DNA of 64,000 nt from Legionella norrlandica (GTDB taxonomy: Bacteria > Pseudomonadota > Gammaproteobacteria > Legionellales > Legionellaceae): NCBI RefSeq assembly GCF_000770585.1, contig NZ_JNCF01000004.1:1-64000 (forward strand), given 5' to 3'. The notes below the pieces were generated by a model that was not told the DNA's origin, made no database searches, and was given only the letters and a program-made list of their open reading frames with translations. Numbering within the stretch: position 1 is the stretch's first letter; each line of letters starts with the position of its first letter. Shown piece after piece: positions 1 through 8,818 of this stretch. Position numbers and translations under genes: made by a program.

Positions 1-31
1 AAAAAAGACCCCTTATGCGCTGCTCGGGTCT
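1..31 (-). terminator. Rho-independent terminator downstream of dapD-dapE
   Basis: On the minus strand AGACCC (31-26) pairs with GGGTCT (11-6) and is followed by a run of U to position 1. It lies about 75 bases beyond the dapE stop. The 14-base loop is long, but the stem plus T-run is typical. Confidence 0.6.
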
Positions 32-62
32 CTTAACCTATTAATTAATTTAAAATAACCCA

Positions 63-103
63 GTTCGATATAAGCAAAGCCTCCGATTGTGTTTATGTCG
101 AAC
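63..103. repeat. Stem-loop just past the dapE stop
   Basis: GTTCGATATAA at 63-73 is an inverted match, with one mismatch, to TTATGTCGAAC at 93-103. It abuts the 3' end of dapE and may protect or help end the transcript. There is no T-run of its own. Confidence 0.4.
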
Positions 104-104
104 G

Positions 105-1238
105 TTAATTAAGTAATAATTTTTCACAGATTGAAAAATACAGAGTTTCAAGTATGTCTAAATCTTTTAGCGAAACGCATTCATTCACTTGATGAATCGT
201 GGCATTTACAGGTCCTAATTCTATGACTTCAACGCCGTAAGGTGCTATGAAGCGGCCATCAGAAGTACCTCCACTAGTTGAGAGCTCTGGATATTTCCCA
301 GTATGCTCGAGCACCGCTTGTTTACAACTTTCCAATAAAGCTCCTTTATTAGTTAAGAAAGGTTCTCCATTTAATCGCCATTCTATGATTGGCGCTAGAT
401 TATGGTGTTTGAAAATATTGATCACCCTATTTTTTAATAGCTCTTCAGTCTGTTCAGTTGAATATCTAAAGTTTAAATGCAAGTTTAGTTCACCAGGAAT
501 AATATTGCCGGCATGACCACCAGAATGGATATATGTGATTTGCATTGAGGTGGGAGGAAAATAAACATTCCCTTTATCCCATTGAGTCGATGTTAATTCA
601 GCTAAAATAGGGCTAATTTTATGAATGGGATTTTCCGCTAAATGAGGGTAGGCAACATGCCCTTGTCTCCCGTTTAAACTTATTCTGGCGCTTAGGGACC
701 CACGTCTTCCGATTTTTATGACATCTCCAACCATTAGATTACTGGAAGGCTCACCTACCACACAATAATCAATGTGAATCCCTCGTTGCTCCAGTTTTTC
801 CATCACATAGGGAGTGCCTAAATCAAACTCATCACCTTCTTCACCACTGGTGATAAGAAACCCTAGCCTACCTAAAAAAGAAGGGTAAGTTTTAATAAAT
901 CGTTCAGCCATATGCAACATACAAGCTAAGCTGCCTTTCATATCAGCAGTTCCGCGCCCATAGAGCATTCCATTCTTTTCTTCAAGAGTATAAGGATTAG
1001 TATCCCATTTTGTTAATTCTCCAACTGGGACCACATCCGTATGTCCGGCAAATACTAATAAAGGGCCAATTTTTCCGTAACTGGCAAAGAAATTGGATAC
1101 TGGGCCATTATTCATTTTCCGACAAGTAAATCCTATTTGCTCCAAAAATTGAATCATATATTGCTGACACCCGGCATCTTCTGGACTAGTCGAAGGAAAA
1201 CTAATGAGATCAGTTAAGATTTTTTTAATATTGGTCAT
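105..1238 (-). CDS. dapE: Succinyl-diaminopimelate desuccinylase
   Basis: This cytoplasmic di-zinc hydrolase of the M20 family converts N-succinyl-LL-diaminopimelate to LL-DAP, the precursor of lysine and of peptidoglycan meso-DAP. The 377 residues match the usual DapE length. Visible metal and catalytic motifs are HTDVVP (His about 66), GRGTADMKG (Asp about 99), SGEEGDEF (Glu about 133-134) and GGTSDGRF near the C-terminus. The ATG at 1238 follows the dapD stop by one base, so the two genes form a tight minus-strand unit that ends at the terminator at the window edge. The pairing with dapD, which makes the succinylated intermediate upstream, supports the call. Confidence 0.95.
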   Translation of the reverse strand: MTNIKKILTDLISFPSTSPEDAGCQQYMIQFLEQIGFTCRKMNNGPVSNFFASYGKIGPLLVFAGHTDVVPVGELTKWDTNPYTLEEKNGMLYGRGTADMKGSLACMLHMAERFIKTYPSFLGRLGFLITSGEEGDEFDLGTPYVMEKLEQRGIHIDYCVVGEPSSNLMVGDVIKIGRRGSLSARISLNGRQGHVAYPHLAENPIHKISPILAELTSTQWDKGNVYFPPTSMQITYIHSGGHAGNIIPGELNLHLNFRYSTEQTEELLKNRVINIFKHHNLAPIIEWRLNGEPFLTNKGALLESCKQAVLEHTGKYPELSTSGGTSDGRFIAPYGVEVIELGPVNATIHQVNECVSLKDLDILETLYFSICEKLLLN

Positions 1239-1239
1239 A

Positions 1240-2061
1240 TTAATTAGCTCTTAGTAATTCATTAATGCTTACTTTTTCACGAGTTTTCTCATCGACCTGC
1301 TTCACAATAACGGCACAATACAAACTATGGCTTCCATCATGGCTTGGCAAGCTGCCAGAGACCACAACTGAACCCGCCGGGACTCTTCCATAACTGGTTT
1401 CTCCAGTGAGGCGGTTATAGATTTTTGTACTTTGGCCAAGAAAAACCCCCATGGATATTACAGAGTTCTTTTCTACAATAACTCCTTCTACTATTTCAGA
1501 ACGAGCGCCAATAAAACAATTATCCTCTATAATAGTTGGGTTTGCCTGAAGAGGTTCCAAAACGCCGCCGATGCCTGCTCCGCCAGACAAATGGACATTT
1601 TTACCTATTTGAGCACAAGATCCAACTGTTGCCCAGGTATCAACCATTACTCCGTCATCAATATAAGCTCCGATATTGACATAGGAAGGCATTAATATGG
1701 TATTTTTTGCAATATAGGCCCCACGACGGACAATAGCGTGAGGAACTATCCTTACTCCAGCTTGTTGGAATTGCTCATCATTGTAATTAGTATATTTTAG
1801 TGGGACCTTATCATAAAATTGGCAAAATCCTGAATTTATGATCTGATTAGGAAATAGTTTAAAAGATAACAACACCGCTTTTTTAATCCATTGGTGAACC
1901 ACCCACTCGCCGTTTATTTTTTCAGCTACTCGGTATTGGCCATTATCGAGACCGGATAAAATCTCATTAACAGCAGTAATTAATTCGGTCGACGCAGTAT
2001 TGATAGAGAGTGTTTGACGGTTTTCAAAAGCTTGTTCGATTAATATCTGAAGTGAATTCAT
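1240..2061 (-). CDS. dapD: 2,3,4,5-tetrahydropyridine-2,6-dicarboxylate N-succinyltransferase
   Basis: DapD transfers succinate from succinyl-CoA to tetrahydrodipicolinate in the succinylase branch of lysine/DAP synthesis. The 273 residues equal the family length. The C-terminal half shows the hexapeptide-repeat pattern of a left-handed beta-helix (segments such as [38 protein letters not shown] and [16 protein letters not shown]). It sits immediately upstream of dapE on the minus strand with a one-base gap, and four bases downstream of an acyltransferase gene, so all three are probably co-transcribed. Confidence 0.95.
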   Translation of the reverse strand: MNSLQILIEQAFENRQTLSINTASTELITAVNEILSGLDNGQYRVAEKINGEWVVHQWIKKAVLLSFKLFPNQIINSGFCQFYDKVPLKYTNYNDEQFQQAGVRIVPHAIVRRGAYIAKNTILMPSYVNIGAYIDDGVMVDTWATVGSCAQIGKNVHLSGGAGIGGVLEPLQANPTIIEDNCFIGARSEIVEGVIVEKNSVISMGVFLGQSTKIYNRLTGETSYGRVPAGSVVVSGSLPSHDGSHSLYCAVIVKQVDEKTREKVSINELLRAN

Positions 2062-2065
2062 TTTT

Positions 2066-2959
2066 TTATTCCTGTAAAGAAGCGATTAAATTATCTTTTA
2101 CAGACCATTGTTCATTTAACCATTCTTTGAAAGCATTTTGTGCCTGAAGATCATGAGTAAAATTGGTCGATGTGAATTGTTGGGGGATAGGTAATTGTCG
2201 AATAATAATTTTTACTTTTTTAACTCGCTTACAAAGAAAATCCCAAAGAGAATGATTTTTTTCTCCATAAACAATAGTCACATCAATTAGGCTTTTGATT
2301 TGTTGTCCCATAGAATTAATGATAAAACTAATTCCCCCCGCTTTAGGTTTCAGTAAATAATTATAGGGGGATTGCTGCTTTTCTTTTTTTAACGTAGTAA
2401 AACGAGTTCCCTCTACAAAATTCATAATAGAGGCAGGAGTTCTTTTAAAAATTTCTACCGCTTTACGGGTTGATGCGAGATCTTTTCCTTGTTTATGTGG
2501 TTTTTTAGCTAAATATTCTTTACTGTAACGTTTCATAAAAGGACAGCCCATCGCCCACCAAGAAAAACCGAGCAAAGGAATCCATTTTAGTTGATCTTTA
2601 ATAAAGAATTTTAAAACAGGAATTTTTCTATTAAATATACGTTGCAGAATAACAATATCCAACCAGCTTTGATGATTAGCAATAACAAGATACCAATCTT
2701 TTGGAGTTAAATTGCTTAACCCAGTGATTTCCCAATGTATTTTTTGTGCTTTATCAACATAGAAATTATTTATTCCACACCAAAATATGACAACCTTATC
2801 AATCATACGAGTGCAAAGAGACTGCCAATATTTATTGGGGAATAATTTTAATAATCCAATAAATAAGATAGGGATAAAACAAAGAGTAGTGGATAATATT
2901 AGAGCAAGAATAGCCACAATGCCATGAAGTTGCCCTCTTTTTTCTTTATTAATTTGCAT
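2066..2959 (-). CDS. YihG-like membrane acyltransferase (PlsC/LPLAT family)
   Basis: A 297-residue putative lysophospholipid acyltransferase. An N-terminal hydrophobic stretch (about 12-40) should anchor it in the inner membrane. Block I of the family is seen as NHQSWLDI (the HX4D catalytic motif), and block III as [16 protein letters not shown], followed by the conserved LKPKAGG. The overall pattern is that of E. coli YihG rather than PlsC, and YihG-type enzymes tailor phospholipid acyl chains. It is four bases upstream of dapD on the same strand. The exact acyl donor and acceptor cannot be read from the sequence. Confidence 0.8.
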   Translation of the reverse strand: MQINKEKRGQLHGIVAILALILSTTLCFIPILFIGLLKLFPNKYWQSLCTRMIDKVVIFWCGINNFYVDKAQKIHWEITGLSNLTPKDWYLVIANHQSWLDIVILQRIFNRKIPVLKFFIKDQLKWIPLLGFSWWAMGCPFMKRYSKEYLAKKPHKQGKDLASTRKAVEIFKRTPASIMNFVEGTRFTTLKKEKQQSPYNYLLKPKAGGISFIINSMGQQIKSLIDVTIVYGEKNHSLWDFLCKRVKKVKIIIRQLPIPQQFTSTNFTHDLQAQNAFKEWLNEQWSVKDNLIASLQE

Positions 2960-3067
2960 GGAATACTTCTCCTATATACCTCTAGTGTCTGGGCAATTAC
3001 CCATTTATTTTTGCATACACCTTGTGATTTGCCCGCAGGGCCTAGTTTGTTCCACATCACTGGATTC

Positions 3068-3082
3068 CGCGGACAGGCCGCG
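3068..3082. repeat. Short GC-rich hairpin between genes
   Basis: CGCGG (3068-3072) and CCGCG (3078-3082) form a perfect five-base-pair stem with a five-base loop. Its GC content is unlike the AT-rich surroundings. It looks like the core of a degenerate dispersed palindrome, with no T-run next to it. Confidence 0.3.
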
Positions 3083-3108
3083 AGAAATAGATGAGTAGCG
3101 ACTATCCC

Positions 3109-4260
3109 CTAACTTAATGCATACTCCAAATCAGCGCGCAAATCGTCAATGTACTCAATACCAACAGACAACCGTATAAACCCGTCTTCTATACCTAACG
3201 CTTTGCGTTGGTCAGCTGGTATGGAGGCATGAGTCATAATAGCAGGATGTTCAACTAAGCTTTCTACGCCGCCCAGACTCTCTGCCAAAGTAAATAATTC
3301 ACAACGGGCTAAAAATCGCTTTGCCTCTTCTAGACCGCCTTTGAGAACCATTGATATCATACCACCAAAATCGTGCATTTGTTCTTTTGCTAGCAAATAC
3401 TGAGGATGATTTGCTAATCCTGGGTAAATTACTTTCTGAATTTTAGGATGAGCGCTAAGCCAACTAGCCAAATGATTTGCATTTTCACAATGTCTTTCCA
3501 TACGTAAAGAAAGCGTTTTTAAACTTCTTAGCACCAAGAAGCTGTCAAATGGGCCGGCAACAGCTCCACATGAGTTTTGCAAAAAGGCTATTTTGTCTGA
3601 AAGTATTGGGTTATCTCCTACCACAACGACACCACTGATAACGTCAGAATGTCCATTTAAATACTTGGTTGCTGAATGAATCACTATATCAAATCCTAGC
3701 TCAAGAGGGCGTTGAATCCATGGAGTTGCAAAGGTATTATCTGCCACACTAATTAGATTGTGTTTTTTGGCAATAGTCGCTATTTCTCTTAAATTGGCCA
3801 GTTTTAACATAGGATTAGAGGGGGTTTCTAGCCATATTAATTTGGTTTTAGGAGTGATGGCTGCTTCTAGATTCGCTAAATTCGACATATCCACAAAAGA
3901 AAATGATAAATTGGAGGTGCGCCTCTTTACCTTATCAAATAGACGGAACGTTCCTCCGTAGAGATCATCCATTGCAACCACATGATCCCCAGCATCTAAT
4001 AAATCAATAATGGTATTAATAGCTGCCATACCTGAAGCAAATGCAAATCCTTTTTGGCCAGATTCAAGACTTGCAATGCATTCCTCATAAGCCTTTCTAG
4101 TTGGGTTTTGGGTTCTGGAATATTCATAGCCAAGGTGTTCCCCCGGGGCAATTTGTCTATAAGTGGAAGTAGCGTAAATGGGGGTCATAACCGCACCAGT
4201 GCTTTTACATGGTTCTTGACCTGCGTGAATTGCTCGTGTGTCGAAATGAGTTTTATGCAT
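3109..4260 (-). CDS. Cystathionine gamma-synthase/gamma-lyase family PLP enzyme
   Basis: A 383-residue trans-sulfuration enzyme of the Cys/Met metabolism PLP family. Signatures are the cofactor motif YEYSRTQNPTR, the glycine-rich SGMAAI, the PLP aspartate in VADNTFATP (about 174) and the Schiff-base lysine in HSATKYLNGHSD (about 199). The C-terminal SLGGVESLVEHPA is characteristic of cystathionine gamma-lyase/synthase. The enzyme acts in methionine/cysteine interconversion. Sequence alone does not separate MetB-type synthase from CTH-type lyase. It is divergent from the GGDEF/EAL gene. Confidence 0.88.
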   Translation of the reverse strand: MHKTHFDTRAIHAGQEPCKSTGAVMTPIYATSTYRQIAPGEHLGYEYSRTQNPTRKAYEECIASLESGQKGFAFASGMAAINTIIDLLDAGDHVVAMDDLYGGTFRLFDKVKRRTSNLSFSFVDMSNLANLEAAITPKTKLIWLETPSNPMLKLANLREIATIAKKHNLISVADNTFATPWIQRPLELGFDIVIHSATKYLNGHSDVISGVVVVGDNPILSDKIAFLQNSCGAVAGPFDSFLVLRSLKTLSLRMERHCENANHLASWLSAHPKIQKVIYPGLANHPQYLLAKEQMHDFGGMISMVLKGGLEEAKRFLARCELFTLAESLGGVESLVEHPAIMTHASIPADQRKALGIEDGFIRLSVGIEYIDDLRADLEYALS

Positions 4261-4353
4261 TTTTTATTCCTATAAAAAATATTTAAATTCAATAAGATAC
4301 TAATATAAACCTGGAAAAATAGATCATAAATTATGCACATAGAACTTTTTTGC

Positions 4354-4380
4354 TAAAGTTCATAGTATAAGCGCCGATAT
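4354..4380 (+). promoter_or_regulatory. Putative FliA (sigma-28) promoter of the GGDEF/EAL gene
   Basis: TAAA at 4354-4357, a spacer of exactly 15 bases, then GCCGATAT at 4373-4380. This is one base from the enterobacterial FliA consensus TAAA-N15-GCCGATAA. A start about seven bases downstream would leave a leader of roughly 20 bases before the ATG at 4410. Confidence 0.65.
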
Positions 4381-4409
4381 TTTTAATAGGTCATTCTAGA
4401 GAGGGATGC

Positions 4410-6725
4410 ATGCGTAGGCAAGAAATCAATTATGAAAAAGTTGCCAAGGCCGCAGAAAAAATAAAAAAAAGAGGCATAGAGCCGTCTGTAAATGAAATCC
4501 GTGATGAACTTGGGTTAGTAGGAAATCATCCTCAATTATCAATTTTGCTGGAGGAATGGTATCACAATCAACCTGAATTTAAACGTAAAAAGAATACTCC
4601 GTTGACTCAAAATATTAATTTAAACACGGATGAAATCCTTGAAAAAAATATAGAACTTGAAAAATCAATTTCTCTTCTTCGGGCAACACTGGAATCCACT
4701 GTGGATGGGATTATGATGGTTAATGGTCATGGAGCAGTAGTGGATTGGAATCAAAAATTTGTGGAAATGTGGCGAATTCCTTCTTATATGATGGAGTCAG
4801 GCAAAGAGAGTATCAGCTTCGAATACATACTCGAACAATTAGTAGATCCACAGTCCTTAATTGCCGATGTTCAATATCTTTATCAAAATCCTGAATGGCA
4901 AGGGGAGTTGCCTGAGCTTCATTTTAAGGATGGCCGGATATACGAACGATTTACTCAACCACAACGAGTTGGGTCACAAATTGTAGGGAGAGTATATAGC
5001 TTTCGCGATGTTACTCAAAAACGGATGGCTCTGGATGAGTTAAGGATACGTGAGCGAGCAATTGAAGCCAGTACGCATGGTGTAGTGATAATTGATGTAA
5101 CCAAAAATGAGAATAAAGTAATTTATGTGAATAAAGCTTTTGAACTGATCACTGGCTATTTGGAACAACATGCTTTAGGTAAAAGCTTGATGACTTTGTT
5201 AGGCTCAAATTTAGAAGAGGTCAATAATAAGCGAATTGAACTTGCTATCCGAGAAAGTAAAGAAGAAACAATAGAGATGGAAAGTGTGAAACGCAATGGA
5301 GAGATGTTTTGGTGTGAAATAAGCGTTGCACCTGTTAAGGATTCTTTTGGCTATGTGAAGCATTACATCTGCATTTTGAATGACATCACGCAACGGCGTG
5401 ATATGGAAAATCAATTATTGTTACAGGCAACCTATGATTCTCTAACCAACTTACCCAATCGTGTCCTATTAATAGATAGGGTTGAACAAGCTATCCTGCA
5501 AGCCAAAAAAAACAAGGCCATTTTAGCTTTTTTATTTTTAGATTTGGATCGATTTAAACTGACTAATGATACGTTAGGTCATAGCATGGGTGATAAACTA
5601 TTGCAGGCGATTGCCAATCGATTATTAATTGTTACAGAAGATTTTGATACCGTTGCCAGGTTAGGGGGAGATGAATTTGTTATATTGCTGACTGATATAA
5701 ACAGTATGCTGGAGGCAGAAACCATAGCACAAAATATTTTGAAAGCTATAGAAAAACCTATTCAAATCGATCAACATAGTTTAAAAATTACTGGTAGTTT
5801 GGGTATCAGCTTTTATCCTCGAGATGGCGATGATTATGAGTCGTTGATGAAGAGTGCGGATTTATCTATGTACCATGCAAAAGATACGGGAAGAAATGCT
5901 TACCGAGTTTATGAACCTGAGATGAACAGACGAGTTATTAGCCATATGCAACTAGATAATGCATTACGCGATGCCATAAAAAATGATGAATTATTTTTGG
6001 TGTATCAACCATTAATTGATTTAAAGCGTTCCGAAGTAGTGGGGTTTGAAGCTCTTATGCGGTGGCACAGCAAGATATTAGGGTTAGTCAGCCCTGCGGA
6101 TTTTATCCCTATGGCTGAAGAAAATGGCATGATTCTAGAAATGGGTGAGTGGGTGATGAAGGAAGCGTGTTCACAGTTGAAACAGTGGCATAAAGCCGGT
6201 TTTAAAAACCTAAGTATGGCAGTGAATATTTCTGGAAGACAATTTAGACAAAATAACTTGCCTGAGGTTGTTGAGCGAGTATTAAAAACTACAGGTTTGC
6301 CCTCTCAGTATTTGGAACTTGAATTAACCGAAAGCTTGTTGATCGAGGACATTGAACATGTTGTGGATACTATGTATGCCTTAAAGGATATGGGGACAAG
6401 GCTTGTTATCGATGATTTTGGTACAGGATACTCCAGTTTGTCATATCTAAAACAATTTCCTGTAGATAAGCTCAAGATTGACCGCTCATTTATTAGCGAA
6501 ATGGCATCCAATCAGAATGATGCCGCCATTACGAAAGCTATTATTAATTTGGGACATAGCTTAAATCTTCAGGTTCTTGCTGAGGGAGTTGAAAATGAAC
6601 TCCAAAGAGATTTTATTATTTCTCATGGATGCGACTACGCCCAAGGATATTTTTATAAAGCCCCAGATACCGCGGAAAATATATTAGAATTTTTAAAAAA
6701 TTCATCTGAATCAAAAATAAAATAA
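4410..6725 (+). CDS. PAS-PAS-GGDEF-EAL c-di-GMP protein with KfrA-like N-terminus
   Basis: A 771-residue cytoplasmic protein with no transmembrane segment. Order: residues 1-60 resemble the KfrA N-terminal DNA-binding domain (V.KAA.KI..RG..PSVNEIRDELG pattern); a short coiled coil (about 66-90); PAS 1 (about 90-205); PAS 2 with PAC (about 214-335); GGDEF (about 340-505); EAL (about 515-765). The active-site motif RLGGDEF is intact, while the allosteric RxxD position reads EDFD, so product inhibition is probably lost. EAL motifs are intact (GFEALMRW, ELTES, DDFGTGYSSLSYL, KIDRSFI, EGVE). It should therefore be able both to make and to degrade c-di-GMP. A GAGAGGGA site precedes the ATG, and a sigma-28-like promoter lies just upstream. 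Confidence 0.9.
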   Translation: MRRQEINYEKVAKAAEKIKKRGIEPSVNEIRDELGLVGNHPQLSILLEEWYHNQPEFKRKKNTPLTQNINLNTDEILEKNIELEKSISLLRATLESTVDGIMMVNGHGAVVDWNQKFVEMWRIPSYMMESGKESISFEYILEQLVDPQSLIADVQYLYQNPEWQGELPELHFKDGRIYERFTQPQRVGSQIVGRVYSFRDVTQKRMALDELRIRERAIEASTHGVVIIDVTKNENKVIYVNKAFELITGYLEQHALGKSLMTLLGSNLEEVNNKRIELAIRESKEETIEMESVKRNGEMFWCEISVAPVKDSFGYVKHYICILNDITQRRDMENQLLLQATYDSLTNLPNRVLLIDRVEQAILQAKKNKAILAFLFLDLDRFKLTNDTLGHSMGDKLLQAIANRLLIVTEDFDTVARLGGDEFVILLTDINSMLEAETIAQNILKAIEKPIQIDQHSLKITGSLGISFYPRDGDDYESLMKSADLSMYHAKDTGRNAYRVYEPEMNRRVISHMQLDNALRDAIKNDELFLVYQPLIDLKRSEVVGFEALMRWHSKILGLVSPADFIPMAEENGMILEMGEWVMKEACSQLKQWHKAGFKNLSMAVNISGRQFRQNNLPEVVERVLKTTGLPSQYLELELTESLLIEDIEHVVDTMYALKDMGTRLVIDDFGTGYSSLSYLKQFPVDKLKIDRSFISEMASNQNDAAITKAIINLGHSLNLQVLAEGVENELQRDFIISHGCDYAQGYFYKAPDTAENILEFLKNSSESKIK

Positions 6726-6726
6726 T

Positions 6727-6866
6727 AGACTTCTTTCGAAACTCGTTGCCATGAGGGAATTGCATTTGTCAATGCGGTGCTCGAAACTCACGTATGGTGT
6801 ATACCGTGGTTTGTACTCCGTTTCTACTCACACTCCCCTCAGATCAGCGAGTTTTGAAAGAAGTCT
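6727..6866. repeat. MITE-like palindromic element, copy A
   Basis: A 140-base element bounded by 19-base terminal inverted repeats (6727-6745 and 6848-6866) that differ at one position; both outer ends read AGACTTCTTTC inward. It begins one base after the GGDEF/EAL stop codon. The interior shares the blocks ATGCGGTGCT, CCGTTTCT and CACTCC with the copy at 21231-21350, and partly with a stretch inside mutY (about 13370-13470). It encodes nothing. Confidence 0.75.
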
Positions 6867-7251
6867 CATTAAATTATTCTAGTTTTGTTCAAAATAGGTA
6901 CGATTTTTGCAGTGATTTTGCATTAGGCACTCAATAAAACGAGTAATTTTTATTCGGCATAATTTTTTTCATGCTGTTTTCGTGAAAGACAATTAATTGG
7001 GCAATATAAAAATTAAACGTAGGTCCAAAAATAAATAGTTGTATTCGTTTGATTTATAAAGGAGTAATCGATTGATAAAGCAGAGATTTTGCATAAATTG
7101 TAGATTTTGAATTAATGCAAGGAGTAAATGTTTTGAGGAGCAGAGTTTATATGAAGTAAATGAGCACAGGAGAAATGCTTGCAACAAAGCATACAAAACC
7201 TACAGGCTATGTAAGATCTTTAGCGCAGAAGAGAATGGGTTGGGAGGGTAC
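6867..7251. other. AT-rich non-coding stretch upstream of kmo
   Basis: No convincing gene, terminator or repeat is seen here. Only the ribosome-binding sequence GGGAGGG at 7242-7248 next to the kmo start stands out. Confidence 0.5.
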
Positions 7252-8601
7252 ATGAAACAGATTACCATAATTGGAGCTGGGCTAGCTGGAACTTTATGCG
7301 CATTGTATCTGGCTAGGCGAGGCTACAAAGTCGAATTGTTTGAATCAAGGCCAGACATTCGCAATAGCCCGATTGATTATGGTCGTTCCATTAATCTGGC
7401 TTTATCATGCAGAGGAATTACAGGCTTAAAAGCTATGGACCTAATGGACGAAGTTAATAAAATTATGGTCCCAATGAGAGCAAGAGCTATTCACGAGGCG
7501 AATGGTGAAGTGCATTATCAACCCTTTGGTCGACACAAGAATGAATACATTAACGCAATTTCTCGTGCTGACTTGAATTCTTTGCTGTTAAATAAAGCAG
7601 AATCATCGCCAAACATTAAATTATATTTTGATATGAAGTTAATCCACCTCGATATCCATAACAAAAGGATTAAATTTGAAACAAAAAATGGTGATTTAGT
7701 TGATATTTCCTATCATAGACTCATTGGGGCTGATGGAGCTCCTTCGCAGGTAAGAGATACATTGAAAAAAGAAGGGATTGTACAGGCAAGTAGAGATTTT
7801 TTATCACACAGCTATAAGGAGCTTTCAATTAGTAAAAAACATACAGTTGGTATGGCTAGGGAACATTTGCATTTATGGCCACGTGATTCATTTATGTTAT
7901 TAGGCAATCCCAATCCTGATGACTCGATTACAGGCTCTTTATTTTTGGCCAATGAAGGCGAAGACAGTTTTGCGGAATTGAATAATGAAGATAAGTTACT
8001 TTCATTTTTTAAAAAGCAATTCTCAGATGCATATAAAGCTATGCCTAATTTGGTACAAGAATTTTTTGGTAATCCTATAGGGCATTTGAGCACTATAAAA
8101 TGCTCCCCTTGGTACTATAAGGATGAATGTTTATTAATTGGTGATGCAGCTCATGGGATAATCCCTTTCTTTGGTCAAGGAATGAACAGTGCATTTGAAG
8201 ATTGCCGTATTCTTTATGAATTATTAGATGAGTACGATGACGACTGGTCCAAGGTTATGTCTGTTTTCTACAGTCAAAGAAAGGTGAATACTGATGCCAT
8301 AGCAGAAATGTCTATGGACAATTATCATGAAATTCACTCAGACATCCGAGATCCTAAATTTAACTTGCGAAAGCAGGTTGAGAGGGAGCTTATGTTGCGG
8401 TATCCGGAACATTATGTTTCCAAGCATGTTCTGGTGATGTTCACTAATACTCCCTATTCCCAGGCAATGGCTATAGGAGAATTGCAATCTAAGCTTTTAG
8501 AACAAATTTGTTTACCTATAACTGACATTAAGGAGTTAAATTGGCAAGAAGTAAAAAGACTATTACATGATTATGACAAAAAATTGGCGAAAATTGTTTG
8601 A
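7252..8601 (+). CDS. kmo: Kynurenine 3-monooxygenase
   Basis: An FAD- and NADPH-dependent aromatic hydroxylase that converts L-kynurenine to 3-hydroxykynurenine. The 449 residues fit bacterial KMO. Motifs: GAGLAGTLCALYLARRG (Rossmann FAD site) at the N-terminus, IGADGAPSQVR (the DG motif region), and LIGDAAHGIIPFFGQGMN (GD motif plus the KMO-type FFGQGMN). The ATG at 7252 was preferred over the upstream in-frame TTG at 7240 because GGGAGGG lies directly in front of it. No kynureninase or tryptophan dioxygenase is in the window, so the pathway context is incomplete. The next two genes are also redox enzymes on the same strand. Confidence 0.9.
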   Translation: MKQITIIGAGLAGTLCALYLARRGYKVELFESRPDIRNSPIDYGRSINLALSCRGITGLKAMDLMDEVNKIMVPMRARAIHEANGEVHYQPFGRHKNEYINAISRADLNSLLLNKAESSPNIKLYFDMKLIHLDIHNKRIKFETKNGDLVDISYHRLIGADGAPSQVRDTLKKEGIVQASRDFLSHSYKELSISKKHTVGMAREHLHLWPRDSFMLLGNPNPDDSITGSLFLANEGEDSFAELNNEDKLLSFFKKQFSDAYKAMPNLVQEFFGNPIGHLSTIKCSPWYYKDECLLIGDAAHGIIPFFGQGMNSAFEDCRILYELLDEYDDDWSKVMSVFYSQRKVNTDAIAEMSMDNYHEIHSDIRDPKFNLRKQVERELMLRYPEHYVSKHVLVMFTNTPYSQAMAIGELQSKLLEQICLPITDIKELNWQEVKRLLHDYDKKLAKIV

Positions 8602-8763
8602 TTCAATATAGGCCATTAATTTTAAAAGGAATTAATTGTCAAAATTTTGTCGTTTTGTATGGATTCAGGGACTATTTTTTGTCGCTATCTGAGAATTTAG
8701 GGCGCAAATAACAAAAAATCCATGCAAAATTGGAACAAATAATATTCTTTTTGATTAAAAAAT

Positions 8764-8779
8764 TGGCATAAGTCCTGCA
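8764..8779 (+). promoter_or_regulatory. Possible sigma-54 promoter
   Basis: TGGCAT-N5-CTGCA matches the RpoN consensus TGGCAC-N5-TTGCA at nine of eleven positions with correct spacing of GG and GC. A start about 12 bases downstream would leave a short leader before the ATG at 8819. It is a single match found by eye. Confidence 0.4.
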
Positions 8780-8818
8780 AGTATAAATTTGTCAAAACAA
8801 AATTATATGGAGCCAGTT

